Below are positions 12,076-22,369 of a stretch of DNA of 64,000 bases, one piece after another. Position 1 is the first letter of the stretch; each line of letters starts with the position of its first letter. Below the pieces are notes generated by a model that was not told where the DNA came from, did not search any database, and worked only from the letters and a program-made list of their open reading frames with translations. The position numbers and the translations under genes were made by a program. Source of the stretch: Ectobius pallidus (taxonomy: Eukaryota; Arthropoda; Insecta; Blattodea; Ectobiidae); the NCBI GenBank assembly GCA_964059195.1, contig CAXKWD010000002.1, positions 162,260,559-162,324,558 of the forward strand, written 5' to 3'.

Positions 12076-12479
12076 ACATAAGTGTAAGAGGAAAAAAAAA
12101 TGGCCTGTTACTCCAAGTCCTTCATTGTTTTTTTAATGCCTAAAGTTACGCAAAACGACAGTTCACGAACGAAGATTAGAGCCCTAAAAACGTCTGTTTA
12201 GACTTAACTTAAATCTAATTTAGTATGCACAAATGAAAGTCCATTCTTTAAGCTTTCCAATGAGCCCTATCTGATCATCCTACTGATTCAAATAGAAATT
12301 CTACGGCTTTCAGAAAATAGGTCTGAAATTACATTTTTTGCTTGTTCATGTTCCAAACAAATGCCTATATCTCAGGAGTAAAATTTTTTAGAAGTATAAC
12401 AAGATTTGTTTTGGGGTTCAGAAGACTGGAACACATCACCTACCAAATTTCATCAAAATCAAAAATGGTGCAGCAACGC
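12076..12479. other. No gene recognised
   Basis: AT-rich sequence between LINE B and the mariner remnant. The small ORF at 12342-12593 has no recognisable motif. Confidence 0.5.
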
Positions 12480-12930
12480 CCATTTGTTGATTTAATATGG
12501 AATGACCCAGAGGAGAATAAGTTCCACGGCCTGCACGTTCTCCTGACCTCAATCCTTTGGATTTTTATCTCTGGGGGCACCTTCAACTATTGATTTATGA
12601 AGCAGACATCCCGAATGAAGAAACTTTTCATTGACGTGTTATGGAAGCCTGGGAAACCATTCGACACCATCCCAGAGTATTTGAAAGGGTGCAACAGTCC
12701 ATGATTCGACAAGTGCATGCATGTCTAGAAGCAAGAGGAGAACATTTCGAGCATTTGTTATGAGTTTTATGTGTTGACGTGTTATGAGTGTACCAACGTG
12801 TTGAACAGTTCCTAACGAGAAAACAAGGATTATGAGACATATGTTCATATGAATTTTTTTCCTTCTTTTGGCGTAAGGAACCCATGCCCGAAGTTTGTAA
12901 AAGTATTTTTGAAACACCCTGTATATATAG
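12480..12930 (+). pseudogene. IS630/Tc1-mariner transposase, 3' remnant
   Basis: Plus-strand translation gives the end of a mariner-superfamily transposase: the ARSPDLNPLDFYLWGHL block that surrounds the last catalytic Asp, then about 70 residues ending EHFEHLL, as in many insect mariner-like proteins. A frame disruption interrupts it near 12630. The downstream end GAAACACCCTGTATATATA (12908-12926) looks like the outer terminal inverted repeat. The 5' half is missing. Confidence 0.75.
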
Positions 12931-13474
12931 GCCTAATTCTTGTTCGAGTAATCAGTTTACAGATTAGGGCTAATGCCAATAAGCATACCTGAAAAAAAGA
13001 GTGAAACTTGTAAATTATTTGTCTAGGCATTGGTGATGTAGAGAGAATTTGGTAAAATTCAAATGAATTAAGGAGAAAATGGCAAGTTAATTTATCAAGT
13101 CCATAAGCTAGGGAATATTAACAGGAAAAACATAAAGGTAGTTGGTATAAGGATAGGAAAGTAAATATTGGGAGTAAGAAAGAGGTAAAGTTTTGCTTTT
13201 TGCACATATTAAAGTTCAGTAATCATTTCCTGAGGTAGTTGGTGGATTTCTGCCGATGCAACCTGAAACCAGCCTATATAGCCTGAGAGAAATTAGCTAC
13301 TTTAAGTTAGAATGAAGAAAAGGGCAGGAGAGAAATTCTTCATAAGGGGCCAAGAAAAGAAAAAAAATTCCTATCTTGTGTGGGCTTTTCCCGACTAATT
13401 GTTTAATGTAATGAGCAACTAATCACACTGATTTAAAGGAAGTTGTGAATAGGAGGGAAGGATAGGCCTTAATG
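12931..13474. other. No gene recognised
   Basis: No gene or clear repeat here. The stretch ends in a (TA)13 microsatellite at 13475-13500. Confidence 0.5.
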
Positions 13475-13500
13475 TATATATATATATATATATATATATA
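13475..13500. repeat. (TA)13 microsatellite
   Basis: Thirteen TA units directly upstream of the 86-bp repeats of LINE D. Confidence 0.95.
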
Positions 13501-13519
13501 TGTGATTGGATTGTAAAAA

Positions 13520-13740
13520 GGTATCATAAGGTCACATGTACGGTTGAGTACAGTGATGAAAGGGAAAGTTAATTGTAACTATTTCAGGTTAAAGAATAGT
13601 GCAAAGGAATCGTAAGGTCACAAGTACGGTATAGTACAGTGATGAAAGGGAAAGATAATTGTAATCATTTCAGGTTAAAGAATAGTGCAAAGGAATTGTA
13701 AGGTCACAAGTACTGTATAGTAGTAATTGAAAAAGGAATT
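13520..13740 (+). repeat. 86-bp tandem repeats at the 5' end of LINE D
   Basis: The phrase AAGGTCACAAGTACGG recurs at 13528, 13614 and 13700, giving an 86-bp period and about 2.4 units with few differences. Tandem 5' monomers act as promoters in some LINEs such as mouse L1. Here the role is inferred from position only. Confidence 0.85.
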
Positions 13741-14115
13741 CTTATGTTACATGTCTCTTTCTGGAAATGCTAGCATAAAGAATATCTAAATACTTTGCAA
13801 ACTAGAAACAAGTGGGAAAACAGCTATCCCAATTTAAGAATAAATCAATTAGTTCTATTGGAAAGTATGGCAAGCTGATTCCTAAATGGCTCACTGCTAG
13901 ATTGATTGAGGTTATTGAAGGCCCTGACAAAAGGGTCAGAGTAGTTGAGCTTAAAATTCCTGAGCATTGAGGCCTCTTAAAAATATTTATCCTCTACCAA
14001 CAAGTGTTGAGGTCATATAAATGAATTTATTGTTTACATAAGTTATGAGACATGTGTGAAAGCTTAAGTGAATTACACAAGTGAATCCTCTGTAGCTAAC
14101 CTTACTTCTTACATA

Positions 14116-15063
14116 ATGGTGGAATTAGAACATTCCTGCAAACGGTGTAAGTCAAAACTTGTTAATGGTTTAAAATGTACCGACTGTGACAATTATTTTC
14201 ACCCAAGCTGTGCGAAACTAATGAATAAAGTAAAAATTATTGATGATAGTACTGTGAAATGTTGTGAAAGTGAAAGTGATAAGGATTCGGAAGAAGACTT
14301 GCTAGATTACCAAGTGTTATACGATATAGCGGACAGTAACGGTAAAATTGATGTTGGAGTAGTAAAATTTATTTTGAAACAAAAGGATCATATTATTGAA
14401 GAACTAAAAGAAAAAGCAAATATCTTACTAACCCAACTGACTGTAATGAATCAGATCGTGGAACAGTCTAGTTGTATCTCGTTTATGCACTGTGATACTA
14501 GACAATCGCGGACTGATATAAAGGCTTCAACTACGAATAATGTGAGTTTAGCATCTGGAATCCAAAAACAGATTAATGATTCTAACAAGATAAAAGCAAA
14601 GACTCTAACTCATGGCAAGAATTCTGATAGAGCTCTCATGGTGGCTACAGAAGGTGGATCTAGTGAAGGTCAGTCATCTGAAGCTATATCAGCTGAAAAG
14701 GAGACTTGGTCTAAAGTTGTTGCTCGAAAATTGAAACGTACAATAGTCATGGGTACCGGTACTAATATTGACCAAGAAGTGAATGCACCGAAATTACAGG
14801 GTGTACCAAAAACAGTGTCACTGCATGTTTATAGGTTAGATCCCAAGACAACTAGCGAACAAGTTACTAATTGGCTGCGATCTAGATTCCCCGAAACGAA
14901 ATGTGAACAATTGAACTCTCGACAGCCTGATCTTTATTCTTCTTTTAAGGTGGATGTATTTGCTAAAAACATGGAATTAGCAATGGACCCGGTACTATGG
15001 CCGGAAGATGCGTGCATCCGTCGTTTTTTATACCCAAGACGAAAACCGATAAACGAAGGTTAA
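14116..15063 (+). CDS. LINE D ORF1, PHD-like finger nucleic-acid chaperone
   Basis: The first ATG of the frame gives about 315 residues. The N-terminus is a Cys/His-rich finger (CKRCKSKL, then CTDCDNYFHPSC, then CC), a PHD-type pattern common in ORF1 of insect CR1/Jockey LINEs. Next comes a predicted coiled region (KQKDHIIEELKEKAN). The last 90 residues form an RRM-like module with SLHVYRLDPKTT, YSSFKVDV, ending in a LWPEDACIRRF motif and basic residues. The protein would bind LINE RNA. It ends 67 bp inside the start of the ORF2 open frame. It is not a host chromatin protein: the finger plus this C-terminal module is the LINE arrangement. Confidence 0.88.
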   Translation: MVELEHSCKRCKSKLVNGLKCTDCDNYFHPSCAKLMNKVKIIDDSTVKCCESESDKDSEEDLLDYQVLYDIADSNGKIDVGVVKFILKQKDHIIEELKEKANILLTQLTVMNQIVEQSSCISFMHCDTRQSRTDIKASTTNNVSLASGIQKQINDSNKIKAKTLTHGKNSDRALMVATEGGSSEGQSSEAISAEKETWSKVVARKLKRTIVMGTGTNIDQEVNAPKLQGVPKTVSLHVYRLDPKTTSEQVTNWLRSRFPETKCEQLNSRQPDLYSSFKVDVFAKNMELAMDPVLWPEDACIRRFLYPRRKPINEG

Positions 15064-17891
15064 AACATGACTCTACCATCTCGGTCGACACCAGATCTTC
15101 TCTTACCAGTACTGGACTGAAATGTTTTTTATTGGTGATACTCTATATGAACATACAATGCATTAAGAACAAAATTGATCTGCTTAATGCAACACTTTTA
15201 GCCCAGGAGTTTAATGTTTTATGTTTTTCAGAACATTGGCTGAATACATACGAGGCTTCTCTATACAACCCGATAGGATATACACTAGGGAATCATTTTT
15301 CTAGAGTTACTCATATTCATGGAGGAACTATTATTTATGTGAAAAACAACCTTTTATTTGAACCAATTGATCTGTCAGTGTACTGTCAAGAACTCATCTT
15401 TGAGGTTACGGGGATTCTTTTACATGCCTTCAAAGTAGTCATTTTAACCATTTACAGATCACCGAATGGTGATTTTACCATATTTATGAACAAGCTTGAG
15501 AAAGTTCTGCACAAAATGATGGAATATAACTATGAGCTGCTCGTATTTGGGGATTTTAATACTGATTTTTTGCTAAATTCTATTAATAGCAATAATTTAT
15601 GTAATCTATTTTTATCGTATGGTTGTTTTCGTACTGTAAATCAACCAACCAGAGACTCGACCTGTTTGGACAACATGTTTACAAATATGAAAGCGGAGTC
15701 ACATAACTGTAATGTCCGCGACTTAGGATTCTCTGATCATGATGCCATTATAAGCAAAATTAGCATTAATTCAAACAGTGAACCTACTAAAGGTCACATT
15801 AACACATATATTCGGAATATGTCCAATATGGTTATTTTTAAGCGTGCCTTAGACAAGTGTAACTGGGAAGCAGTTCTTATGAATAAGAATAATAACCATG
15901 TTTCTCTATTTGATCAATTTTTTCACTGGTTTTACGAACTTTTCTGTGTGTATTTCCCTTTAGAGAAAAGAAAGTTATTGCCAAATAAACACATGGTACA
16001 TAGTTTTCAAACGAATTGGTATAATAATGATGTAGCCGCCCTGAAAAACAAAATAATGGCTCTTCGTACAATTGCTAAAGTTAATAAAAATCTAAACTTA
16101 GTGCACTGCTTGCGTAATCTTAACTTCAAATATAAAACTGCCATTAAGCAAGCGAAGTTAGAGGCTAATGTTTCATATATTGAATCTTCCGTTAATAAGA
16201 GTAAAGCTGTATGGTCCTTAATTAAAGCTAATAGTTCTACAATAGTAAACGATATCAATATACCTGCCAATGAATTTAATAACTTTTTTGTAGAACAGCC
16301 CTGTAATATAAAACAGAATATAAGTCGGCCTAATCTTTCTTTTAAGGAATATCTTATGAACAGCCCTACTGCCAATTCTATTTTTAGATGGACTGTGGTC
16401 ACCACTCATGATGTAATGAAAGTTGTAAACAGTATGAAGAATTCAGACACAAAAGACTATTATGATATGTCTAATAACTTTCTCAAAGAAATTATTCATT
16501 TTATTATTGAGCCTATTACTAATTGCATTAACTCCAGTTTGACTAAGGGTATATTCCCTGATTCACTGAAGATCTCTAAAGTTATTCCTATCTTCAAAAA
16601 AGGAAATAAGCACGATCCTGCTAATTACAGGCCGATCTCAATTGTACCAGTATTTTCTAAAGTATTCGAATTAATAATGAAAAAACAGATATGTGACTAT
16701 TTAGAATCCGAGAATTTGTACTACAATAACCAATACGGTTTTAGATTTGGCCACAGCTCCACTGGTGCGGTCAGATATCTAGTAAAAAAAGTTTTAGACG
16801 CCTTTGAGGAAAGCAATTCTCTTCATGCATCTTTTTGCGACCTAAGTAAGGCCTTCGACTGTGTCGAACATGATGTATTAATACAGAAACTGCACTACTT
16901 GGGTTTCGCAGAGAATGAATTGACCACTTTGTCTTCCTACCTATCTGAGCGCAAGCAGTGTGTCAAGTTTAATGGCCAAACGTCTAATCTGTGCAATGTA
17001 AATTATGGAGTACCCCAGGGCTCGGTTTTGGGGCCTATTTTGTTCTTAGTGGCCACGAATGATTTAGCATATAATTTAAATCCAGATACTATCATGTATG
17101 CTGATGATACAACGTTACTAAATGTAGGTAACGATGTTCAAACGGCAAAAGAGGAGGCAGTGTCTAATTTAGCGGTTGCTAAAAATTGGTTTAATGCTAA
17201 TGGCTTTCTTCTCAATGAGACTAAGTCTGAATTTTTATCATTCACTCTTAAGAAAGCTCAGGAGCCCAAAAGTTTTAATATGCTGGGTATTGTCATAGAT
17301 CACAGACTGACTTGGGAAGATCATATTAACTATATTTGCCTTAAATTATCCAGAGTTCTTTTTCTTCTCTTAAGACTAAGATCCATTGTGCCTAATGCCT
17401 ACATGAGGGTTGCTTATTTCGCTTATTTTCATAGTATTCTAACTTATGGACTCACCCTTTGGGGCAATAGTTCTCACATAAATAAGATTTTTGTTCTACA
17501 GAAGAAGGCCATTAGAATTATCACTAATTCACCATTGAATGAACATTGTAGACCACTGTTTACTGATCTTAAAATATTGACTATTACTTCTCAGTATATA
17601 CTTGAGTCTCTTTTATATGTTAGAGATAATATTAATGCTTTTAGTACTAGAAGCGATCTACACAATTATGAAACAAGACAACAAAACTCATTGAACTATC
17701 CTGCCTGCAGGCTTTCTCTAACTATGAAAAATTGTGAAGCCATGTCCATAAAAATTGCAAACAAAGTGCCGGCTGGATTATTTAGGCTAAAGCGTAATCA
17801 TTTCAAATCTGTGATCTCTGGTTGGTTGACTACAAGGTCATTTTACGATATGAGTGAATTTTTTAATTGTGATGTGTCTGACTTGATGTAA
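14997..17891 (+). CDS. LINE D ORF2, endonuclease-reverse transcriptase
   Basis: A 964-codon open frame. The first ATG overlaps ORF1, but the true start may be further in, as the recognisable protein begins at MNIQCIKNKI (about residue 50). Endonuclease motifs: CFSEHWL (catalytic Glu), GGTIIYV, LVFGDFNTDF near residue 184, and GFSDHDAI. RT motifs: NYRPISIVPVFSKVFE near 546, QYGFRFGHS, LSKAFDCVEHDVLI, YGVPQGSVLGPILF, MYADD at 700-704 and LGIVIDHRL. The C-terminus has the NYETRQQNS motif. No stop or frameshift is seen, so the protein could still be functional. Start choice is the main uncertainty. Confidence 0.93.
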   Translation: MAGRCVHPSFFIPKTKTDKRRLKHDSTISVDTRSSLTSTGLKCFLLVILYMNIQCIKNKIDLLNATLLAQEFNVLCFSEHWLNTYEASLYNPIGYTLGNHFSRVTHIHGGTIIYVKNNLLFEPIDLSVYCQELIFEVTGILLHAFKVVILTIYRSPNGDFTIFMNKLEKVLHKMMEYNYELLVFGDFNTDFLLNSINSNNLCNLFLSYGCFRTVNQPTRDSTCLDNMFTNMKAESHNCNVRDLGFSDHDAIISKISINSNSEPTKGHINTYIRNMSNMVIFKRALDKCNWEAVLMNKNNNHVSLFDQFFHWFYELFCVYFPLEKRKLLPNKHMVHSFQTNWYNNDVAALKNKIMALRTIAKVNKNLNLVHCLRNLNFKYKTAIKQAKLEANVSYIESSVNKSKAVWSLIKANSSTIVNDINIPANEFNNFFVEQPCNIKQNISRPNLSFKEYLMNSPTANSIFRWTVVTTHDVMKVVNSMKNSDTKDYYDMSNNFLKEIIHFIIEPITNCINSSLTKGIFPDSLKISKVIPIFKKGNKHDPANYRPISIVPVFSKVFELIMKKQICDYLESENLYYNNQYGFRFGHSSTGAVRYLVKKVLDAFEESNSLHASFCDLSKAFDCVEHDVLIQKLHYLGFAENELTTLSSYLSERKQCVKFNGQTSNLCNVNYGVPQGSVLGPILFLVATNDLAYNLNPDTIMYADDTTLLNVGNDVQTAKEEAVSNLAVAKNWFNANGFLLNETKSEFLSFTLKKAQEPKSFNMLGIVIDHRLTWEDHINYICLKLSRVLFLLLRLRSIVPNAYMRVAYFAYFHSILTYGLTLWGNSSHINKIFVLQKKAIRIITNSPLNEHCRPLFTDLKILTITSQYILESLLYVRDNINAFSTRSDLHNYETRQQNSLNYPACRLSLTMKNCEAMSIKIANKVPAGLFRLKRNHFKSVISGWLTTRSFYDMSEFFNCDVSDLM

Positions 17892-17942
17892 TTTTATTTC
17901 TTTGACCATGTCTTTACACTCTGTGTTCTCCGACAGGCATCC

Positions 17943-17982
17943 AACATTTAACATTTAACATTTAACATTTAACATCAAGAGA
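17943..17982 (+). repeat. Heptamer tandem repeat in LINE D 3' UTR
   Basis: AACATTT is repeated five times plus a partial copy, shortly after the ORF2 stop. Confidence 0.95.
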
Positions 17983-18060
17983 ACTCATTATCAAGAACTG
18001 AACATTGTTACATATGATTGTGTTTAAGCAAGCCTAAGGGCTAATCCAATAAAGTATCTT

Positions 18061-18285
18061 TTTCATACAAGCCTTACTGGCTATCTATTTAATTATATGG
18101 TAATTTTTGTTGTTGGCCGTTGGCAGTATGTTCAGTCAATGACTGAATGGTATTTTCATACTGCCCAGCAGAGGGCTCTATCAGAGCCAACAAGTTAATC
18201 TCGACCTCAGTATCTTTTTTTTTTTTCCTATGTGTTATGGCTGCCATGAGGATACTGTCTCGGCAGCAGTTTTTTTTTTTTTTAG
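18061..18285. other. No gene; palindrome and oligo-T runs
   Basis: It contains a nested palindrome (GCAGTATG ... CATACTGC around TTCAGTCAATGACTGAA, about 18124-18165) and T runs at 18212-18227 and 18271-18284. No coding signal. Confidence 0.6.
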
Positions 18286-19398
18286 CATGCTGACGACACA
18301 AACATCCTAATTTCTGATATAGACAGCGCTCAGCTTCAAGCTAAAGCTAACAAAACTTTGGAAAATCTCCAGGTTTGGCTAAATTACAATAGACTGCACC
18401 TCAATATTTCCAAAACTAATTACATAAATTTTTGCCCTTTCTCCCTAGCAAACTTACAAATTATGTTTAATAATGTTTGCTTAAAAGAAGTTGTTTCCTC
18501 TAAATTCCTGGGTATTTGGGTTGACTCCAAGTCATCCTGGGATACACATATCTCCCACCTTGCTGAAAAAGTATGTAAAATCACTTATGCTTTGAGAATT
18601 TTAAGTAGATTCTGTAATATTGAACTGCTCAGTACTCTTTATTTCGGCAATATCAACTCTGTAATTTCCTACGGCATCCCTTTCTGGGGAACCTCTCCCA
18701 ATCTAACTCGGATATTCAAACTCCAGAAGAGGATTATCAAAATTATGATGCATGTTTCCAACCGCACGCATACCAAGCCTCTTTTCAAAAAATTAAATAT
18801 TCTTCCTGTCCCTTGCATCTTTATTCTAGAGACTGTCTGCTTCATACATTCAAACAAACCGAAATTTCCAAAGAACTCCCATCACCATAACCACGACACG
18901 CGAGGAATTAATGATTTTCACCTCACATCCCACCGAACCTCCAGAAGTTTAAAATTCATCAATCACACGGGTCTAATTCTGTACAATAAACTTCCCCACT
19001 CTTTTAAGCACACCAGTCCAAAACTTTTCAAAACCAAAGTGAGAAATCTTCTTATGGAGCATGTTTTCTATAGTACTCAAGATTTCATCTCCGCCAATTT
19101 ACTGACTCTATAAATTTATTTTTACTGGATAATAATTTATGGTGTAATTGGAGCTACGTGATTTCTCCTGATCTCTCCTCTTTCTCTTTTCCTCTCCATT
19201 TCTATAAGTCAAAATTGAATCACAAATAAAATTCTAAATGTCCGTGTCTAATTGTACTCTGTATTATTTTGTTCTAATGTCTGCATTTTATATGAGTGTG
19301 TACTGTATGTATAGGTATGTTTTGTTTAATATTTTTTTTTTTTAGTTCTTAAGTATGACGAAGCCTTTGGATTCTTGTAATCCCTAATGGTGAATAAA

Positions 19399-19434
<36 letters not shown>
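18286..19434 (+). mobile_element. 5'-truncated LINE (family I/J) with (ATT)n tail
   Basis: It starts inside the RT catalytic box (ADDTNIL) right after a T run. It reads open for about 275 codons to a stop at 19111-19113, through FLGIWVDSKSSW, SYGIPFWG and LQKRIIKIM, then a degenerate HDTRG motif and GLILYNKLP. A 3' UTR of about 280 bp and a (TTA)n tail at about 19398-19434 follow. The open frame suggests a recent insertion. Same general family as 8917-9433. Confidence 0.88.
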
Positions 19435-19435
<1 letters not shown>

Positions 19436-19545
19436 GGTTTTGCCATTTCTCAAAAAATCGCCACAAGATGGCATCTAATCTAACCTAACCCAACCGAACC
19501 TAACTTAACCTAACTTAACCTAAAATGGCAAAACCTATGCTGAAA
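19432..19545. repeat. Inverted repeat enclosing telomere-like CCTAA units
   Basis: ATAGGTTTTGCCATTT at 19433 is repeated inverted as AAATGGCAAAACCTAT at 19521-19537. Between them lie several irregular AACCTAACTT/AACCTAACCC units. (CCTAA)n is the insect telomere repeat on the C-rich strand. The units are degenerate, so this is an internal patch or a small MITE. Confidence 0.55.
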
Positions 19546-19689
19546 AAAAATAACTGCGTCTCGGCATGTAGTATGGTCTCAGCTGGCAAGTCATGTAACA
19601 TTCATCATGAATGAACATTCCATTAGGATATTTCAATTATTTTCATTTTCCTACTGAGCTTATTTGTTTTCAACTTATAATTTCCACCA

Positions 19690-19985
19690 ATGCTCAGTAA
19701 TCTAAAAACAGTAGAAACTTAACCTACTTTATAAAATACCGGAAAACATATCCTATTATATTTAACATCTGCATTTTAGTGCAAGACTTGATTATATTTT
19801 TAGCATTTTTAACAATTTTAAGAAGTTTTTAGTAATAGCTATGACTGACTCATTGTTTGTACAAGTTTTTATATTACTGGACTAGTGGCTTGTGCTACTT
19901 ATGTATGTTAAATATAATAGGATATGTTATGTTTTATAAGGTATGTTAAGTTTCTACTGTTTTTACATTACTGAGCATTGGTGAA
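19690..19985. mobile_element. MITE with about 80-bp inverted repeats
   Basis: CACCAATGCTCAGTAAT at the left returns inverted at the right (19967-19984). The match runs about 80 bp inward, through AACAGTAGAAACTTAAC and TATCCTATTATATTTAAC, with a few differences. The 130-bp centre is non-coding. No target duplication is clear. Confidence 0.8.
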
Positions 19986-20524
19986 AAACATCCATTAGGA
20001 GGTACGAATCCTAACACCATAGAAGGCAGCCATATTGGACAAATTCTAGATGTTTGATTAATAATTAGAATTGTGATTTTAGTTTGTTGCCCATTTGCAT
20101 GCATTAGTTAAATATTGTTTTAAAAGTCATATAAAGTAAATTTAGTTCATTCTGGAGCAGCCTTATTTTAAACTAATTTTGAAAACTTGCATCCCGAGTG
20201 GTTTCTCCTCGCCAGTTGAGGATTTAAATAGGAAGGCTTTCCAACAGCCGAGTATTGTGTGTTAGGTCTTCCAGGCATGTATGAGTCTTGTTTCAGAAAC
20301 AGGAAAGGATATAATAAATTTTAATGAAAGAAAAGAAGTGATCAACAGAATATGAGAAGGCCGGCCAGAAAGTATAGATGAAAAATGGGTGAATGTTAAC
20401 TTTAAATGTTTAATTACTTTTGGTCTGATCTATTTAAATGTTTTTCTTGTGATGTATGTCTACAGTGAAAGGTATAATTGAATATTAGGTAGAGAAGTAT
20501 TTTATTTGGGCCCCATTATGTAAT

Positions 20525-20526
<2 letters not shown>
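19986..20526. other. No gene recognised
   Basis: AT-rich sequence with no open frame or repeat that I recognise. Confidence 0.5.

Positions 20527-20590
<64 letters not shown>
20527..20590. repeat. (AAT)n microsatellite, LINE E tail
   Basis: About 21 trinucleotide units directly next to the 3' UTR of LINE E; on the element strand this is (TTA)n. Confidence 0.95.
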
Positions 20591-20591
<1 letters not shown>

Positions 20592-20854
20592 CTTTATTCA
20601 ATCTGGCAGAGTTAAGGCCTTAGGGCCTTCTCTTACACTCAACCAGAGACAGAAAAGAAGAAACAAACAAATACACTAACATAGTTCTATAAGTAATAAG
20701 AATACACTAGATACATACATATACAGTAGTGAATTTAGTCTATGTTACATGAAATAAAACTATTTTTGTAAAGTGTGTTATACTAGAGAAAAAAAGTAAC
20801 TTATCTTAGATCTATAATATACAAGAAACAATAAAACGCAAATGCTTTACACCT

Positions 20855-20885
<31 letters not shown>

Positions 20886-21860
20886 CTAAAAAAAAAAAAA
20901 TATTGTTTTTTGGAGAGATATTCATTTAGCCTAGTTTTAAATGTTGACAATGTACAGCAGACCCTGATGCTGGAGGGAAGGAGATTCCAGGAACGTGCAG
21001 AAGTTACAGTAAAAGACCAGGAATTTATGGATGTTCTATGGATAGGTATTGAAAGTAGAAAGTCATGTTGTGATCTGGTATGTAGTGAGTGATTTGAAGA
21101 TAAATACTGAATGTGATTAGCCAGGTAATGGGGAGATGAGGTTTGGAGGATTTTAAAAAGAAGAGAAAGGGAGTGCATAGATCGCCTTTCACAGACATGG
21201 ACCCATGATAACCTTAGAAGGGATGGTGTGACATGCTCAGCTAGTCGGGTATTACACACAAAGCGAATGCATGCATTATGCGCACGCTGCAACTTTAGAG
21301 CAAGGCTTTCACTAAGGTCACATATAACGACATCACAATAATCAAAATGAGGCATTACAAGTCTTTCAATTAGGGACTTCCTCAAAGAAAATGGTAAACA
21401 GAACTTCAGACGTTGCAAATAATGGATTGTGGCAAATACTTTCTTGCACAATTGTGTTACCTGAGTGACCCATTTAAGATTTTGATCCAGATGGAGCCCT
21501 AAGTTCTTTACGGAAGAGCTGTAAGGGACTGGCTTATTGTTAATCATAACTTGCAGATTCATATTATCTAATTTTGAGAGTAATCTCTGATGGCCTATAA
21601 TAATGGCCTGGGATATATCTGGGTTTAATTTGAGACCAAATTTATTATACCAATTAGATACAGCATTGAGATCGTCATTTAGTTGAGTCAGAGCGTCATG
21701 CAATGTTTCGGGTCTAGTATGAATGTAAATCTGCATATCATCTACATAGAGATGATGTCTACTGTCTCGGAGTACTGTTTAAATGTCGTTAACATATAAT
21801 GAAAATAGTAGAGGGCCGAGAACTGATCCCTGGGGGACTCCTCTCTTCACTTTGTTTTTT
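20527..21860 (-). mobile_element. LINE E, 5'-truncated, with (AAT)n tail
   Basis: On the minus strand it begins in the RT palm (RGVPQGSVLGPLLFSLYVNDI, about 21780-21842, one in-frame stop after it). It continues through YVDDMQIY and LGLHLDQNLKW, then the LVMPHFDYCDVV and LQRAHNACIRFVCN blocks, and an SLHTRS motif. The 311-codon ORF at 20801-21736 covers most of this; its last part runs into poly-A/TA noise, so the real protein end is near 20900. The 3' UTR has the GGCCTTAAGGC-like stretch shared with LINE F. The tail is the repeat at 20527-20590. Confidence 0.85.
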
Positions 21861-22321
21861 ATCAAGAATATGTTTTATCAAGAATATATTGATTAGAGTA
21901 AGCTTGTACTTTAGTTCTCATTTTTTGCTTACTTATCTTTGGTTCTTCCCCTCTTGGGAATAATATTTATAGGTTACTTCTTTGTGATTATTCCTTCTTT
22001 TTTGCTCCCTTTTGGACATGAAGTTTCCTCTGGGAGTTTTTCTTTATTGGTAGCTTCCATGGTTGATGTCCAGAAGAGGAAGAAAGTGAGAAAGAAGAGA
22101 AGATGAGTCTTCAAGCAGAAAGATAGATAAAAAGATAAGTAAGTAAGTACGGTAAGTGTTTATTATAGTAATTATCTTTTTACAAATTCTAATGCAAACA
22201 GTCACATGAGTCCGCATGGACCGTACATGCTTATGCAAAACACAACAAAAAGAAATAAAACAAATAATACAGAGACTAAAATGAAACAGGATGATAGAAT
22301 GAAGTAATTGTTTGTTGAAAA
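21861..22321. other. No gene recognised
   Basis: Low-complexity AT-rich sequence. Short ORFs here have no motif. Confidence 0.5.
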
Positions 22322-22369
22322 AACTTTTTTAATATCTTCTTACTAAATAATCGATAGTGCAAGAATAGC

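Larger units (their letters stand above)
13520..18060 (+). mobile_element. LINE D, near-complete CR1/Jockey-type non-LTR element
   Basis: About 4.5 kb with tandem 5' repeats, ORF1, an overlapping ORF2 with no stop, and a short 3' UTR with the heptamer AACATTT repeated five times (17943-17977) and AATAAA near 18047. Both ORFs are open. It is the only two-ORF LINE in the window with no internal break. The 5' and 3' ends are approximate because I see no target duplication. Confidence 0.8.

Noticed and set aside
14116..14300. Host PHD-finger chromatin protein
   Set aside because: The finger is followed by an RRM-like LINE ORF1 module and directly by an endonuclease/RT ORF, which is the layout of LINE ORF1.
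17943..17982. CRISPR-like or regulatory array
   Set aside because: A plain heptamer microsatellite in a LINE 3' UTR with no spacers.
18089..18301. Minus-strand 70-aa lysine-rich ORF
   Set aside because: Produced by oligo-T runs on the plus strand; no motif.
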